Shown: positions 37,184-46,386, counted from the first letter of the stretch. The stretch is DNA of 64,000 bases from Streptomyces halstedii (GCA_000720535.1 JOAZ01000022.1:124001-188000); one strand, 5' to 3'. The notes: generated by a model not told the origin, from the letters alone. Translations and numbers: made by a program.

Positions 37184-37858
37184 ATGGCGATCCGCGTAAT
37201 GCTCGTCGACGACCAGGTGCTGCTGCGCACCGGCTTCCGGATGGTCCTCGCGGCCCAGCCGGACATGGAGGTCGTCGCGGAGGCGGGGGACGGCCAGGAG
37301 GCGCTCGACGTCCTGCGCTCGACCGCCGTGGACGTGGTGCTGATGGACGTCCGCATGCCGCGGCTGGACGGTGTCGAGGCGACCCGGCGCATCCGCGCGC
37401 GGACCGATCCGCCGAAGGTGCTCATCCTGACCACCTTCGACCTGGACGAGTACGCCTTCTCCGGGCTGAAGGCGGGCGCCAGCGGCTTCATGCTCAAGGA
37501 CGTGCCGCCCGGCGAGCTGCTCTCCGCGATCCGCTCCGTGCACAGCGGTGACGCCGTGGTGGCCCCCTCCACGACCCGCAGGCTGCTCGACCGGTTCTCC
37601 TCGATGCTGCCGAGCGGCGGCACGGAACCGCGGCACAAGGACGTCGAGCGGCTGACCGGGCGCGAGCGCGAGGTGATGCTCCTGGTCGCCCAGGGGCTGT
37701 CGAACGGGGAGATCGCGGGGCGGCTGGTGCTGTCCGAGGCGACCGTGAAGACCCATGTGGGCCGCATCCTGACCAAGCTGGGGCTGCGCGACCGCGTCCA
37801 GGTGGTCGTCCTGGCGTACGAGACCGGCCTCGTCCGGGCCGGTGGTCACGCGGGCTGA
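37184..37858 (+). CDS. Response regulator, NarL/LuxR family
   Basis: A 224-residue regulator. Receiver domain 1-120 with acidic pocket LVDDQ, phosphoacceptor Asp55 (VVLMDVRMP), Thr in ILTTFD and Lys in FMLKDVPP. A GerE/LuxR helix-turn-helix spans about 150-210 ([20 protein letters not shown], then [19 protein letters not shown]). Cognate to the kinase 23 bp upstream. Targets are not evident; no motif common to both sides was found. Confidence 0.96.
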   Translation: MAIRVMLVDDQVLLRTGFRMVLAAQPDMEVVAEAGDGQEALDVLRSTAVDVVLMDVRMPRLDGVEATRRIRARTDPPKVLILTTFDLDEYAFSGLKAGASGFMLKDVPPGELLSAIRSVHSGDAVVAPSTTRRLLDRFSSMLPSGGTEPRHKDVERLTGREREVMLLVAQGLSNGEIAGRLVLSEATVKTHVGRILTKLGLRDRVQVVVLAYETGLVRAGGHAG

Positions 37859-37897
37859 GCGGTAGGCCGCCTCCCCCCGGTGCCCGGTGCCGCCGGT

Positions 37898-39004
37898 TCA
37901 CCGCAGGACGCCCTCCAGGAAGTCGCTGCCGAGCCGTGCCACCACCGTGAGGTCCAGCGCGTGCAGGACGTAGCGGCCGCGCCGGCGGGTGGTGACCAGA
38001 CCGGCCTTCTTGAGTACCGCCAGGTGCCGGGAGACCTCGGGCGAGCTGATGCCGTGCGAGTCGGCGAGTTCGCCCGTGGTGTACGGGGAACGGGCCAGGT
38101 TGCGGCACATCCGCATCCGCATCGGGTGGGCCAGGGCCTCCAGACGGAGCTGGAGGAGTTCGACGGAGGCGGCGGACGGCAGCTCGGGGCGGCGCACCGG
38201 ATAGTGGATCACCGGCCGCCAGCCCGGGGCGTGCAGCACCATCAGGTGGGGCCAGCCGAAGCTGGTGGGGACGAGAGTGAGACCGGTGCCGGCGGCGTCG
38301 GTGCGCCCCTCCGCCAGCTTGTCGACGCTGATCCTGCCCGTCTCCTCGTCCAGCGACACGGCGGCGGAGACCGCTTCCAGCGCGGGGCCGAGACCCTTGT
38401 GCCGCAGCACCTCGGTCTTGTGCCGGGCGTCGGCCGCCAGCTGCACCTGGACGCGCCGCCAGGTGTCCGCGAAGAAGGCCTGGTCGCAGTCCTCGAAGAA
38501 GCGCCGGATCCAGCGGCGTACGGAGGCGGGGTCGGCCAGCAGCCGTTGGCTGAACTCCACCTGCGCGGGGCCCCTGGCCGCCGCCATGTCCAGCGCGCGC
38601 TCGCGCGTCCGGGCGTCCGTGAGCGGGGACGGCGTCCCCGCTCCGTACAGGCCGGCGCAGGTGAACTCCAGGGCGGCGGTGACGAACCGCTCGTCGTCCA
38701 GCCGGTCGAGGATGTCCAGGTCGTCGGCGAGGGCGGCCCCGGTCCTGCCGTCGCCTCCGCGCACCCCGGCGAACGGCATGAAGATGTCGGAGAAGGTGTT
38801 CCGCCAGAGGAACTCCGCCTCGCGCATCCGGTCCGCGAGATCCGGTTCCAGCGAGGCGGCCGTCGCGGTCGCCCAGCCGTGCAGCCCCGGGTGGTGCCCC
38901 GGCTCGGACAGCGCGTGCAGGGCCTGCCCCAGCTCGACCAGCGGGGAGACCTCGAAGACCACGTGCTCGGGGGCCACGCCCGCCATGTCGATGTGTACGC
39001 TCAC
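37898..39004 (-). CDS. ArsR-type winged-helix regulator with N-terminal DUF5937-like domain
   Basis: 368 residues. The long N-terminal part (to about residue 265) is a helical ligand-binding-like region typical of the DUF5937 group. The C-terminus holds an ArsR winged helix (LEALAHPMRMRMCRNLARSP, then GISSPEVSRHLAVLKKAGLV). Upstream are two identical 17-bp palindromes in 23-bp direct repeats, very likely its operators. The start is uncertain: the GTG directly abuts GGAGGG, so a codon a little further in may be used. No metal-binding Cys pair of classical ArsR is seen, so the effector is probably not a heavy metal. Confidence 0.85.
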   Translation of the reverse strand: MSVHIDMAGVAPEHVVFEVSPLVELGQALHALSEPGHHPGLHGWATATAASLEPDLADRMREAEFLWRNTFSDIFMPFAGVRGGDGRTGAALADDLDILDRLDDERFVTAALEFTCAGLYGAGTPSPLTDARTRERALDMAAARGPAQVEFSQRLLADPASVRRWIRRFFEDCDQAFFADTWRRVQVQLAADARHKTEVLRHKGLGPALEAVSAAVSLDEETGRISVDKLAEGRTDAAGTGLTLVPTSFGWPHLMVLHAPGWRPVIHYPVRRPELPSAASVELLQLRLEALAHPMRMRMCRNLARSPYTTGELADSHGISSPEVSRHLAVLKKAGLVTTRRRGRYVLHALDLTVVARLGSDFLEGVLR

Positions 39005-39038
39005 CCCTCCATGGTGCGGGTACGCGTCCGGGACGTCC

Positions 39039-39098
39039 GCCCGTTTGACGGGGGCCGTCAATCGGCGGGGCACCGGCCCGTTTGACGGGGGCCGTCAA
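39039..39098. promoter_or_regulatory. Duplicated palindromic operator between the ArsR-type gene and a small ORF
   Basis: The 23-bp unit begins GCCCGTTTGACGGGGG and occurs identically at 39039-39061 and 39076-39098 (37-bp period). Each contains the perfect palindrome TTGACGG-GGG-CCGTCAA. The pair lies 35-94 bp before the regulator start and 40-100 bp before the small plus-strand gene, the right place for autoregulation and control of both. Confidence 0.75.
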
Positions 39099-39138
39099 CC
39101 GACAGGACGTCCGGCCGGCGCGGGGTCAGGCTGGAGAC

Positions 39139-39312
39139 ATGGACATCGTTCAGCAGCAGATCCTCGACAGCTACCGCGCGGCGCAGCACGGCGAGGCGCC
39201 CCCGCCGCCGCCCGGCCGCCACGACCGGGAGGTGCTGCGCGAACTGCGCGGCCGCCTCCGGGCCTGGGCCGCCGAGCACCCCCGGCCCGACCGCCGCCCG
39301 CCGCCGGGCTGA
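39139..39312 (+). CDS. Small hypothetical protein, 57 residues
   Basis: A short gene beginning MDIVQQQILDSYRAAQHGE, with GGAG 2 nt upstream of the ATG. It is followed by a Pro-rich middle and a basic helical C-terminus with the segment REVLRELRGRLRAWAAEHP. No signal peptide or membrane segment. Its position just after the duplicated palindrome, divergent from the ArsR-type regulator, makes it the likely controlled target. The good ribosome site and GC-skewed codons argue for real coding; function unknown. Confidence 0.65.
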   Translation: MDIVQQQILDSYRAAQHGEAPPPPPGRHDREVLRELRGRLRAWAAEHPRPDRRPPPG

Positions 39313-39386
39313 GACCGGGCCGCGCGGCCCGCAGCCGGGCCGGGCCCCGGGCCCCGTACGCGGCCCGTACGCGGCCCGTCCAGCGC

Positions 39387-40541
39387 TCACCCCAGCCGTT
39401 CCACGAACCCCGCCACCGCGTCCCGTACGTCCCCGGCCGTCCACTCCAGTCCCGGGGCCGCCACCGTGACCTCGGTGTACGAGAGGCCGGGCGGCCCGGC
39501 GGCTGCCGGGAACCAGCGGCGGAAGAGCGTCACACCGGTCTCCTCGGCCTGCCGTACGGACGCCTCGTCCAGTACGTCGGTGCCGTAGGGCAGCCACACC
39601 TGGAACTGGTGGGTGTGCGGCGGCTCCGGGTGCACCCGGGACCACGGCAACCCGGAGCCGGCGAAGCCCTCCGCCAGCGCCCCGGCGACCAGCTTGGCGT
39701 GCGCCACGTACGACGGCAGCCTCGGCAGCTCACGTTCCATGCCCAGCAGGGCGGAGAGCGCCGCCGGGAACTGCTGGAAGACCTGCCCGCCGTAGCGGTG
39801 GCGCCAGGTGCGGGCCTCCTCGACCAGCGTTTCGGGGCCCGCGAGCACCGCCCCGGAGAGCCCGTCCAGCGACTTGTAGAACGACACGTACACGCTGTCC
39901 GCGAGCGCGGCGATCTCCGGCAGGCCGCGGCCGAGGTGCGGGCCGCACTCCCACAGCCGGGCCCCGTCCAGGTGGACCACCGCGTCCCGGTCGCGGGCGG
40001 CGGCCACGACCGCCTCCAGCTCCTCCCAGGAGGGCAGCGTGAAACCGGCGTCCCGCAGCGGCAGTTCCAGCATCAGGGTGCCGAAGGGCTCGGGGACGTC
40101 CCGGACCTCCTCCGCGGTGGGCATCCGGGGTTCGGAGGTGGGGTGTACCGTGCGCAGGCCGCTGACCGTGGTGAGGGCGCCCCCTTCGTGGACCTCGGGG
40201 TGGGAGAGGGGGTGCAGGGCCACGACCGGGTTCCCGGTACGTCCCGCCCAGCAGCGCAGCGCGACCTGCTGCGCCATCGTCCCGGTCGGGAAGAACGCGG
40301 CGGCCTCCATGTCCAGGAGGTCGGCGGTGCGGCGCTCCACCTCGGCGACGACGCCGTTGCCGTACGCGTCCGTCCACTCGTCCGGGGCGTGGACGGTTCC
40401 GGCGTCGGCGGCCAGCGAGGCCAGACGTTCGGCCAGGGGGCGGTCCGCCGAAGACCGGGACAGGATCCTCTCCGACCGCCGCCACGCGGTCATCCTGCGG
40501 TGCCGTCGCCTCTGTTCGTCGGTCTCTGCGGTGTCTCCCAT
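39387..40541 (-). CDS. Low-specificity L-threonine aldolase family (beta-eliminating lyase)
   Basis: A 384-residue fold-type I PLP enzyme. AYGNGVVAEVERR and FFPTGTMAQQVAL are the N-terminal marks; VVHLDGARLWECG carries Asp192, and SFYKSLDGLSGAVLAG carries the Schiff-base Lys223. Expected reaction: threonine or allo-threonine to glycine and acetaldehyde. The sequence is somewhat longer and more divergent than E. coli LtaE, so another beta-hydroxy amino acid could be the substrate. Divergent from the DUF2520-panC operon. Confidence 0.87.
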   Translation of the reverse strand: MGDTAETDEQRRRHRRMTAWRRSERILSRSSADRPLAERLASLAADAGTVHAPDEWTDAYGNGVVAEVERRTADLLDMEAAAFFPTGTMAQQVALRCWAGRTGNPVVALHPLSHPEVHEGGALTTVSGLRTVHPTSEPRMPTAEEVRDVPEPFGTLMLELPLRDAGFTLPSWEELEAVVAAARDRDAVVHLDGARLWECGPHLGRGLPEIAALADSVYVSFYKSLDGLSGAVLAGPETLVEEARTWRHRYGGQVFQQFPAALSALLGMERELPRLPSYVAHAKLVAGALAEGFAGSGLPWSRVHPEPPHTHQFQVWLPYGTDVLDEASVRQAEETGVTLFRRWFPAAAGPPGLSYTEVTVAAPGLEWTAGDVRDAVAGFVERLG

Positions 40542-40706
40542 GGGACGATCATCCCCGGCCGCCGGGGCCGCCGGCGTCCCGGGTGCCCCGCCGCGCGAAG
40601 TTACCCACAGGCTGTGGACAGGCCGGGTCGCCGTCGAAGCGCTGGCGTAGCATGCAGAGAAATCGTCCGGTACCCCCCGCGGACTGGAACGGAAGGCCGT
40701 CGCCGC

Positions 40707-41765
40707 GTGAACCCATCATTCTCCCAGGAGCCCCTCGACGCGAGGGACCGTCCCGCCCGCCTGACCGTGGGCGTGGTCGGCGCGGGCCGGGTCGGACCCG
40801 CGCTCGCCGCCTCGCTGCGGCTGGCCGGGCACCGCCCGGTCGCCGTGTCCGGTGTCTCCGACGCGTCCGTGCGCAGGGCCGCGGCCCTGCTCCCCGACGT
40901 CCCCCTGGTCACCCCCGCCGAGGTGCTGGCCCGCGCCGAGCTGGTGCTGCTGACCGTCCCCGACGACGCCCTTCCGGGCCTGGTCGAAGGGCTCGCCGAG
41001 ACCGGTGCCGTACGCCCCGGACAGCTGATCGTCCACACCTCGGGGCGGTACGGCACCCGGGTCCTCGACCCCGCCCGGCGCGCCGGGGCCCTCCCGCTCG
41101 CCCTGCACCCGGTCATGACGTTCACCGGCACCTCCGTGGACGTCCAGCGGCTGGCCGGATGCTCCTTCGGCGTCACCGCTCCCGAGGAGCTCCGGCTGGC
41201 CGCCGAGGCGCTCGTCATCGAGATGGGCGGCGAACCGGAACAGATCGCGGAGGAGGCCCGCCCGCTCTACCACGCGGCGCTCGCCCTCGGCGCGAACCAC
41301 CTGGTCACCCTGGTCGCGCAGTCCATGGAGCTGCTGCGGAAGGCGGGGGTGGGCGCCCCCGACCGGATGCTCGGCCCGCTGCTCGGAGCCGCGCTCGACA
41401 ACGCCCTGCGCTCCGGCGACGCGGCGCTGACCGGCCCCGTCGCCCGGGGTGACGCGGGCACCGTGGCCGCGCATGTGCGCGAGCTGCGCACCCACGCCCC
41501 GCAGGCCGTCGCCGGATACCTCGCCATGGCCCGCACCACGGCCGACCGGGCGCTCGCCTCCGGCCTGCTCAAGCCGGAGTCCGCCGAGGACCTCCTCGGC
41601 GTCCTGTCGGACAGCGCGCACACGCTGAGCGGCCCGGACGGGCTGAGCGGCCCGCACGGCCCGGACGGGCAGAAAGGGCTGAGCGGCCCGGACGGACGGG
41701 ACGGGCAGGACGGACAGGACGGGCAGGACGGCCCGGAGGGCTCAGGACCGGGGGAGAACCGATGA
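40707..41765 (+). CDS. Rossmann-fold DUF2520 protein with collagen-like Gly-X-Y tail
   Basis: 352 residues. N-terminal NAD(P)-binding fold ([21 protein letters not shown], with GxGxxG) resembling ketopantoate reductase/ProC-like dehydrogenases, followed by the helical DUF2520 domain ([20 protein letters not shown]). Residues 307-352 form an unexpected collagen-like tail of about 13 Gly-X-Y triplets ([19 protein letters not shown] and on). It overlaps panC by 4 bp and heads the panC-nadB-nadC-coaX operon. In Mycobacterium tuberculosis a DUF2520 gene also precedes panC. A ketopantoate-reductase-like role is therefore attractive but unproven. The GTG start follows GGAAGG at 12 nt, a little far. 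Confidence 0.88.
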   Translation: MNPSFSQEPLDARDRPARLTVGVVGAGRVGPALAASLRLAGHRPVAVSGVSDASVRRAAALLPDVPLVTPAEVLARAELVLLTVPDDALPGLVEGLAETGAVRPGQLIVHTSGRYGTRVLDPARRAGALPLALHPVMTFTGTSVDVQRLAGCSFGVTAPEELRLAAEALVIEMGGEPEQIAEEARPLYHAALALGANHLVTLVAQSMELLRKAGVGAPDRMLGPLLGAALDNALRSGDAALTGPVARGDAGTVAAHVRELRTHAPQAVAGYLAMARTTADRALASGLLKPESAEDLLGVLSDSAHTLSGPDGLSGPHGPDGQKGLSGPDGRDGQDGQDGQDGPEGSGPGENR

Positions 41766-42769
41766 CCACCGCACCCGCCACCCTGCTGCGCACCGCCGCC
41801 GAGCTGGACGCCCTCGCCCGGCCCGCGGGCGCCCGGCGCGCCGTCACGATGACGATGGGCGCCCTGCACGACGGCCACGCCACCCTGATCCGGGCGGCCC
41901 GGGACGCCGTGGGCCCGGACGGCCAGGTCGTCGTCACCGTCTTCGTGAACCCGCTCCAGTTCGGTGAGTCCGCCGACCTCGACCGGTACCCCCGCACCCT
42001 GGACGCCGACCTCGCCGTGGCCGTGGCCGCCGGTGCCGACGCCGTCTTCGCGCCGTCCGTGGACGAGGTCTATCCGGGCGGCGACCCCCAGGTCAGGATC
42101 GTCGCGGGCGCCATGGGCGAACGGCTGGAGGGCGCCGCGCGCCCCGGCCACTTCGACGGCATGCTCACCGTCGTCGCCAAGCTCCTGCACCTCACCCGGC
42201 CCGACGCGGCGTTCTTCGGGCAGAAGGACGCCCAGCAGCTCGCGCTGGTCCGCCGGATGGTGCGCGACCTCAATTTCGGCATCGACATCGTCGCCGTCCC
42301 CACGGTCCGCGACCCGGACGGCCTCGCCCTCTCCAGCCGCAACCGCTTCCTGAGCGCCGACGAGCGCCGTACCGCGCTGGCGCTGTCCCGGGCGCTGTTC
42401 GCGGCCCGTGACCGGCTGGCCGCGCGGCAGGCGCTGCACGCCCGTGCCCGGTCCGTGGCGTCCGGATCCGACCGGGCCGCCGGACTCACGAAGCTCGGCG
42501 AGGCGCGCGCGGCCGCCGACTCCCAGGCGGTGGCGGCGGCCCTGGCGACCACGGGGCCCGCCGTGGTGCGGGCCGCCGCGCTGGCCGTCCTGGACGAGGT
42601 GGCGGAGGAGTCCGTCCCGCTCGTCCTCGACTACCTCGCGCTCGTGGACCCCGCCGACTTCACCGAGATCCCGGAAGGCCGTGAGAGCGGCGAAGCGGTC
42701 CTCGCCGTCGCCGCGCGGGTGGGCGCCACCCGGCTGATCGACAACATCCCGCTGACCCTCGGAGCCTGA
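41762..42769 (+). CDS. panC: Pantothenate synthetase (pantoate-beta-alanine ligase)
   Basis: A 335-residue ATP-dependent ligase joining pantoate and beta-alanine. The HIGH-type motif is in [33 protein letters not shown] binds pantoate, [20 protein letters not shown] follows, and the KMSKS-like loop is [10 protein letters not shown]. The C-terminal domain is somewhat longer than in E. coli. The start ATG overlaps the DUF2520 stop, and nadB begins 1 bp after its stop, so translation is tightly coupled. Confidence 0.96.
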   Translation: MTTAPATLLRTAAELDALARPAGARRAVTMTMGALHDGHATLIRAARDAVGPDGQVVVTVFVNPLQFGESADLDRYPRTLDADLAVAVAAGADAVFAPSVDEVYPGGDPQVRIVAGAMGERLEGAARPGHFDGMLTVVAKLLHLTRPDAAFFGQKDAQQLALVRRMVRDLNFGIDIVAVPTVRDPDGLALSSRNRFLSADERRTALALSRALFAARDRLAARQALHARARSVASGSDRAAGLTKLGEARAAADSQAVAAALATTGPAVVRAAALAVLDEVAEESVPLVLDYLALVDPADFTEIPEGRESGEAVLAVAARVGATRLIDNIPLTLGA

Positions 42770-42770
42770 C

Positions 42771-44555
42771 ATGACCGGAATACGGCTGACCGCCCCCGCC
42801 CCCGGCTGGTCCATCGACGCGGACGTCGTCGTGGTCGGCTCGGGCGTGGCCGGTCTCACCACCGCACTGCGCTGCGCCGCGGCGGGCCTGGCCACGGTCG
42901 TCGTGACCAAGGCCCGGCTCGACGACGGCTCCACCCGCTGGGCGCAGGGCGGCATCGCGGCCGCGCTCGGCGAGGGCGACACCCCCGAACAGCACCTGGA
43001 CGACACCCTGGTCGCCGGGGCCGGTCTGTGCGACGAGGCGGCGGTGCGAGCCCTGGTCACCGAGGGCCCCGGCGCCATGAGCAGGCTGATCGGCACCGGG
43101 GCGCGGTTCGACACGACCGAGGCCGGTGCCCTGGCCCTGACCCGCGAGGGCGGCCACCACCGCCGCCGCATCGCGCACGCGGGCGGCGACGCGACGGGTG
43201 CGGAGGTCTCCCGCGCCCTGGTCGGCGCGGTCCGCTCGGCGGCCCTGCGCACCATCGAGAACGCCCTGGTCCTCGACCTGCTCACGGACGCCGAAGGCCG
43301 GACGACGGGCGTCACCCTGCACGTCATGGGCGAGGGCCAGCACGACGGCGTCGGAGCCGTCCGGGCCCCCGCGGTGGTCCTCGCCACCGGCGGCATGGGC
43401 CAGGTCTTCTCCGCCACCACCAACCCGCCGGTCTCCACCGGTGACGGGGTGGCCCTCGCGCTCAGGGCGGGCGCCGAGGTCTCCGACCTCGAATTCGTCC
43501 AGTTCCATCCGACCGTCCTGTTTCTCGGCGCCGGCGCCGAGGGCCAGCAGCCGCTGGTCTCCGAAGCGGTACGGGGCGAGGGCGCCCACCTCGTGGACGC
43601 CTCCGGCACCCGCTTCATGCTCGGGCAGCACGAGCTGGCCGAGCTGGCACCCCGCGACATCGTCGCCAAGGCCATCACCCGGCAGATGCGTCTGACGGGC
43701 ACCGAGCACATGTACCTCGACGCCCGGCACTTCGGCGCCGAGATGTGGGCGCGCCGCTTCCCGACGATCCTCGCCGCCTGCCGCGCCCACGGCATCGACC
43801 CCGTGACCGAGCCGGTCCCGGTGGCACCCGCCGCGCACTACGCCTCCGGCGGTGTCCGGACCGACCTGTGGGGGCGGACGACGGTGCCCGGCCTGTACGC
43901 CTGCGGGGAGACCGCCTGCACCGGGGTGCACGGGGCGAACCGGCTGGCGTCCAACTCCCTCCTGGAGGGCCTGGTCTTCGCCGAGCGCATCGCGGCGGAC
44001 ATCGTGGCGGCCGGCCCCCAGGAGCGGGGCCCTGAGCCGGCACCGGAGCGGGCGGACGGCCAGGACCCCGCACCGGCTCCCGTACCCCTGCTCGCGGCCG
44101 AGTCCCGGACCGCCGTCCAGCGGATCATGACCCGGGGCGCCGGCGTCATCCGCTCCGCGTCCAGCCTGGCCGAGGCCGCGGAGCGGCTGGAGGCGCTGGG
44201 ACGCACCGCGAGCGCCTCCGGAACCGACGCCGAGGACGCCGCCAAGGACGCCGTCCCCGGTGTGGAGGCGTGGGAGGCCACCAACCTCCTGCTCGTCTCC
44301 CAGGTGCTGGTCGCCGCCGCCCGGGAGCGCGAGGAGACCCGCGGCTGCCACTGGCGCGAGGACCGGCCCGACCGCGACGACACCGCCTGGCGCCGCCATC
44401 TCGTCGTCCGGACCGGGCCGGACGGGCGGCCGGTCGTGAGCCGTACGCGGGACGCCGCCTTCCCGCCCGTACGCCCCGGCGCCCCGGCGGACCCCGCCGG
44501 ACCCACCGACCTGCCGAACCACCCCGCCGAAGCCCCTCAGGAGCCGCAGCCGTGA
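42771..44555 (+). CDS. nadB: L-aspartate oxidase
   Basis: A 594-residue FAD enzyme oxidising aspartate to iminoaspartate, the first step of de novo NAD synthesis. FAD-binding VVVGSGVAGLTTALRCA at the N-terminus, RWAQGGIAAALGEGD, the HRRRIAHAGGDATG active-site stretch, EFVQFHPTVL, RGEGAHLVDASGTRFM and the GLYACGETACTGVHGANRLA block are all present. nadA (quinolinate synthase) is not in this operon, so its partner must be encoded elsewhere. Overlaps nadC by 4 bp (GTGA). Confidence 0.96.
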   Translation: MTGIRLTAPAPGWSIDADVVVVGSGVAGLTTALRCAAAGLATVVVTKARLDDGSTRWAQGGIAAALGEGDTPEQHLDDTLVAGAGLCDEAAVRALVTEGPGAMSRLIGTGARFDTTEAGALALTREGGHHRRRIAHAGGDATGAEVSRALVGAVRSAALRTIENALVLDLLTDAEGRTTGVTLHVMGEGQHDGVGAVRAPAVVLATGGMGQVFSATTNPPVSTGDGVALALRAGAEVSDLEFVQFHPTVLFLGAGAEGQQPLVSEAVRGEGAHLVDASGTRFMLGQHELAELAPRDIVAKAITRQMRLTGTEHMYLDARHFGAEMWARRFPTILAACRAHGIDPVTEPVPVAPAAHYASGGVRTDLWGRTTVPGLYACGETACTGVHGANRLASNSLLEGLVFAERIAADIVAAGPQERGPEPAPERADGQDPAPAPVPLLAAESRTAVQRIMTRGAGVIRSASSLAEAAERLEALGRTASASGTDAEDAAKDAVPGVEAWEATNLLLVSQVLVAAAREREETRGCHWREDRPDRDDTAWRRHLVVRTGPDGRPVVSRTRDAAFPPVRPGAPADPAGPTDLPNHPAEAPQEPQP

Positions 44556-45589
44556 GCACGCCCGAAGAGAACCCGCGTCCCACACCGGTGGACGTCCCGC
44601 TGATCCAGATCGGTGTCCCGGCCGAGTCGGGCGGCGGTTGCGGCGACGACTGCGGTTGCGGCGGGGGATACGACCCCGACGCCCTGGAGTGCGGCCTGGA
44701 CCCCGCGCTCGCCCGGCTCCTCGCCGACGCGGGTCTCGACCCCGTCCAGGTCGAGGACATCGCCCATGTGGCCATCGAGGAGGACCTGGACGGCGGGGTC
44801 GACGTGACGACCGTCGCCACGGTCCCCGAGGACGCCGTCGCCACCGGTGACTTCACCGCCCGCGAGGCGGGTGTCGTCGCGGGCCTGCGCGTCGCCGAGG
44901 CCGTCCTGTCCATCGTCTGCACCGACGCGTTCGAGGTGGAGCGGCACGTCGAGGACGGCGACCGTGTCGTACCCGGCCAGAAGCTGCTGACCGTCACCAC
45001 CCGCACCCGCGACCTGCTGACCGGCGAGCGCAGCGCGCTGAACCTGCTCTGCCGGCTCTCCGGGATCGCGACGGCGACCCGCGCCTGGGCGGACGTGCTG
45101 GAGGGCACGAAGGCCCGGGTCCGCGACACCCGTAAGACGACCCCCGGGCTGCGCGCGCTGGAGAAGTACGCGGTGCGCTGCGGCGGCGGCGTCAACCACC
45201 GGATGTCGCTGGTGGACGCGGCCCTCGTCAAGGACAACCACGTGATCGCGGCGGGCGGTGTGGCCGAGGCGTTCACCCGGGTGCGGGCCGCGTTCCCCGA
45301 GCTGCCCATCGAGGTGGAGGTCGACACCCTGGAGCAGGTCCGGGAGGTGCTGGACGCCGGTGCCGACCTGATCCTGCTGGACAACTTCACCCCGGTCACG
45401 ACCGCGGAGGCGGTCGCCCTCGTCAACGGCCGCGCGGTGCTGGAGTCCTCCGGCCGGCTCGCCCTCGACTCCGCCCGCGCCTACGCCGACGCCGGTGTGG
45501 ACTACCTCGCCGTCGGGGCCCTCACCCACTCGTCGCCGATCCTCGACATCGGCCTGGACTTCCGTGACGCCGAGGAGGCCGGCGTCTGA
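44552..45589 (+). CDS. nadC: Nicotinate-nucleotide pyrophosphorylase (carboxylating) with Cys-rich N-terminal extension
   Basis: A 345-residue enzyme making nicotinate mononucleotide from quinolinate and PRPP. Core motifs: EEDLDGGVDVTTVA, ERSALNLLCRLSGIAT, DTRKTTPGLRALEKYAVRCG, HRMSLVDAALVKDNH, VEVDTLEQV, LLDNFTP and SGRLALD. About 48 residues precede the usual start, including GGGCGDDCGCGGG with Cys30, Cys34, Cys36 and then Cys47, a possible metal or iron-sulphur site. The GTG start overlaps the nadB stop, and the nadC stop overlaps coaX by one base, which supports the long N-terminus. Confidence 0.95.
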   Translation: MSTPEENPRPTPVDVPLIQIGVPAESGGGCGDDCGCGGGYDPDALECGLDPALARLLADAGLDPVQVEDIAHVAIEEDLDGGVDVTTVATVPEDAVATGDFTAREAGVVAGLRVAEAVLSIVCTDAFEVERHVEDGDRVVPGQKLLTVTTRTRDLLTGERSALNLLCRLSGIATATRAWADVLEGTKARVRDTRKTTPGLRALEKYAVRCGGGVNHRMSLVDAALVKDNHVIAAGGVAEAFTRVRAAFPELPIEVEVDTLEQVREVLDAGADLILLDNFTPVTTAEAVALVNGRAVLESSGRLALDSARAYADAGVDYLAVGALTHSSPILDIGLDFRDAEEAGV

Positions 45590-46386
45590 TGCTGCTCACC
45601 ATCGACGTCGGCAACTCGCACACGGTCCTCGGGCTGTTCGACGGCGAGGAGATCGTCGAGCACTGGCGGATCTCCACCGACGCCCGCCGCACCGCCGACG
45701 AGCTCGCCGTGCTGCTCCAGGGCCTCATGGGGATGCACCCGCTGCTCGGGATGGAGCTGGGCGACGGGATCGAGGGCATCGCGATCTGCTCCACCGTCCC
45801 CGCCGTCCTGCACGAGCTCCGCGAGGTCACCCGCCGCTACTACGGCGACGTCCCCGCCGTGCTGGTGGAGCCCGGCGTCAAGACGGGCGTACCGGTGCTG
45901 ATGGACAACCCGAAGGAGGTCGGCGCGGACCGCATCGTCAACGCGGTCGCCGCCGTCGAGCTCTACGGCGGTCCGGCGATCGTCGTGGACCTCGGCACGG
46001 CCACCACCTTCGACGCGGTCTCGGCCCGGGGCGAGTACGCGGGCGGGGTGATCGCGCCCGGCATCGAGATCTCGGTGGAGGCGCTGGGGGCGAAGGGGGC
46101 CCAGCTCCGCAAGATCGAGCTGGCCAGGCCGCGCAGCGTGATCGGCAAGAACACCGTCGAGGCCATGCAGTCCGGCATCGTGTACGGCTTCGCGGGCCAG
46201 ATCGACGGGGTCGTCGCGCGGATGAAGAAGGAGCTGGCGGCCGACCCGGACGACGTCACCGTCATCGCGACGGGGGGCCTTGCTCCGATGGTGTTGGGTG
46301 ACGCCTCCGTCATCGACGAGCACGAACCCTGGCTGACGCTCATCGGACTGCGCCTGGTCTACGAGCGCAACCTCGCCCGGATGTAG
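45589..46386 (+). CDS. coaX: Type III pantothenate kinase
   Basis: A 265-residue ASKHA-fold kinase phosphorylating pantothenate, the first step from pantothenate to CoA. P-loop-like DVGNSHTVLGLFDGE near the N-terminus, GADRIVNAVAA, VVDLGTATTFDAVS (catalytic Asp in the second motif) and GGVIAPGIEIS are typical; IATGGLAPMV closes the fold. TGATG couples it to nadC. This enzyme class is insensitive to CoA feedback. Last gene of the operon. Confidence 0.96.
   Translation: MLLTIDVGNSHTVLGLFDGEEIVEHWRISTDARRTADELAVLLQGLMGMHPLLGMELGDGIEGIAICSTVPAVLHELREVTRRYYGDVPAVLVEPGVKTGVPVLMDNPKEVGADRIVNAVAAVELYGGPAIVVDLGTATTFDAVSARGEYAGGVIAPGIEISVEALGAKGAQLRKIELARPRSVIGKNTVEAMQSGIVYGFAGQIDGVVARMKKELAADPDDVTVIATGGLAPMVLGDASVIDEHEPWLTLIGLRLVYERNLARM

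Noticed and set aside
38265..40706. In-frame open extension upstream of the DUF2520 gene
   Set aside because: It runs antisense through the ArsR-type and threonine aldolase genes; the real start is the GTG at 40707.
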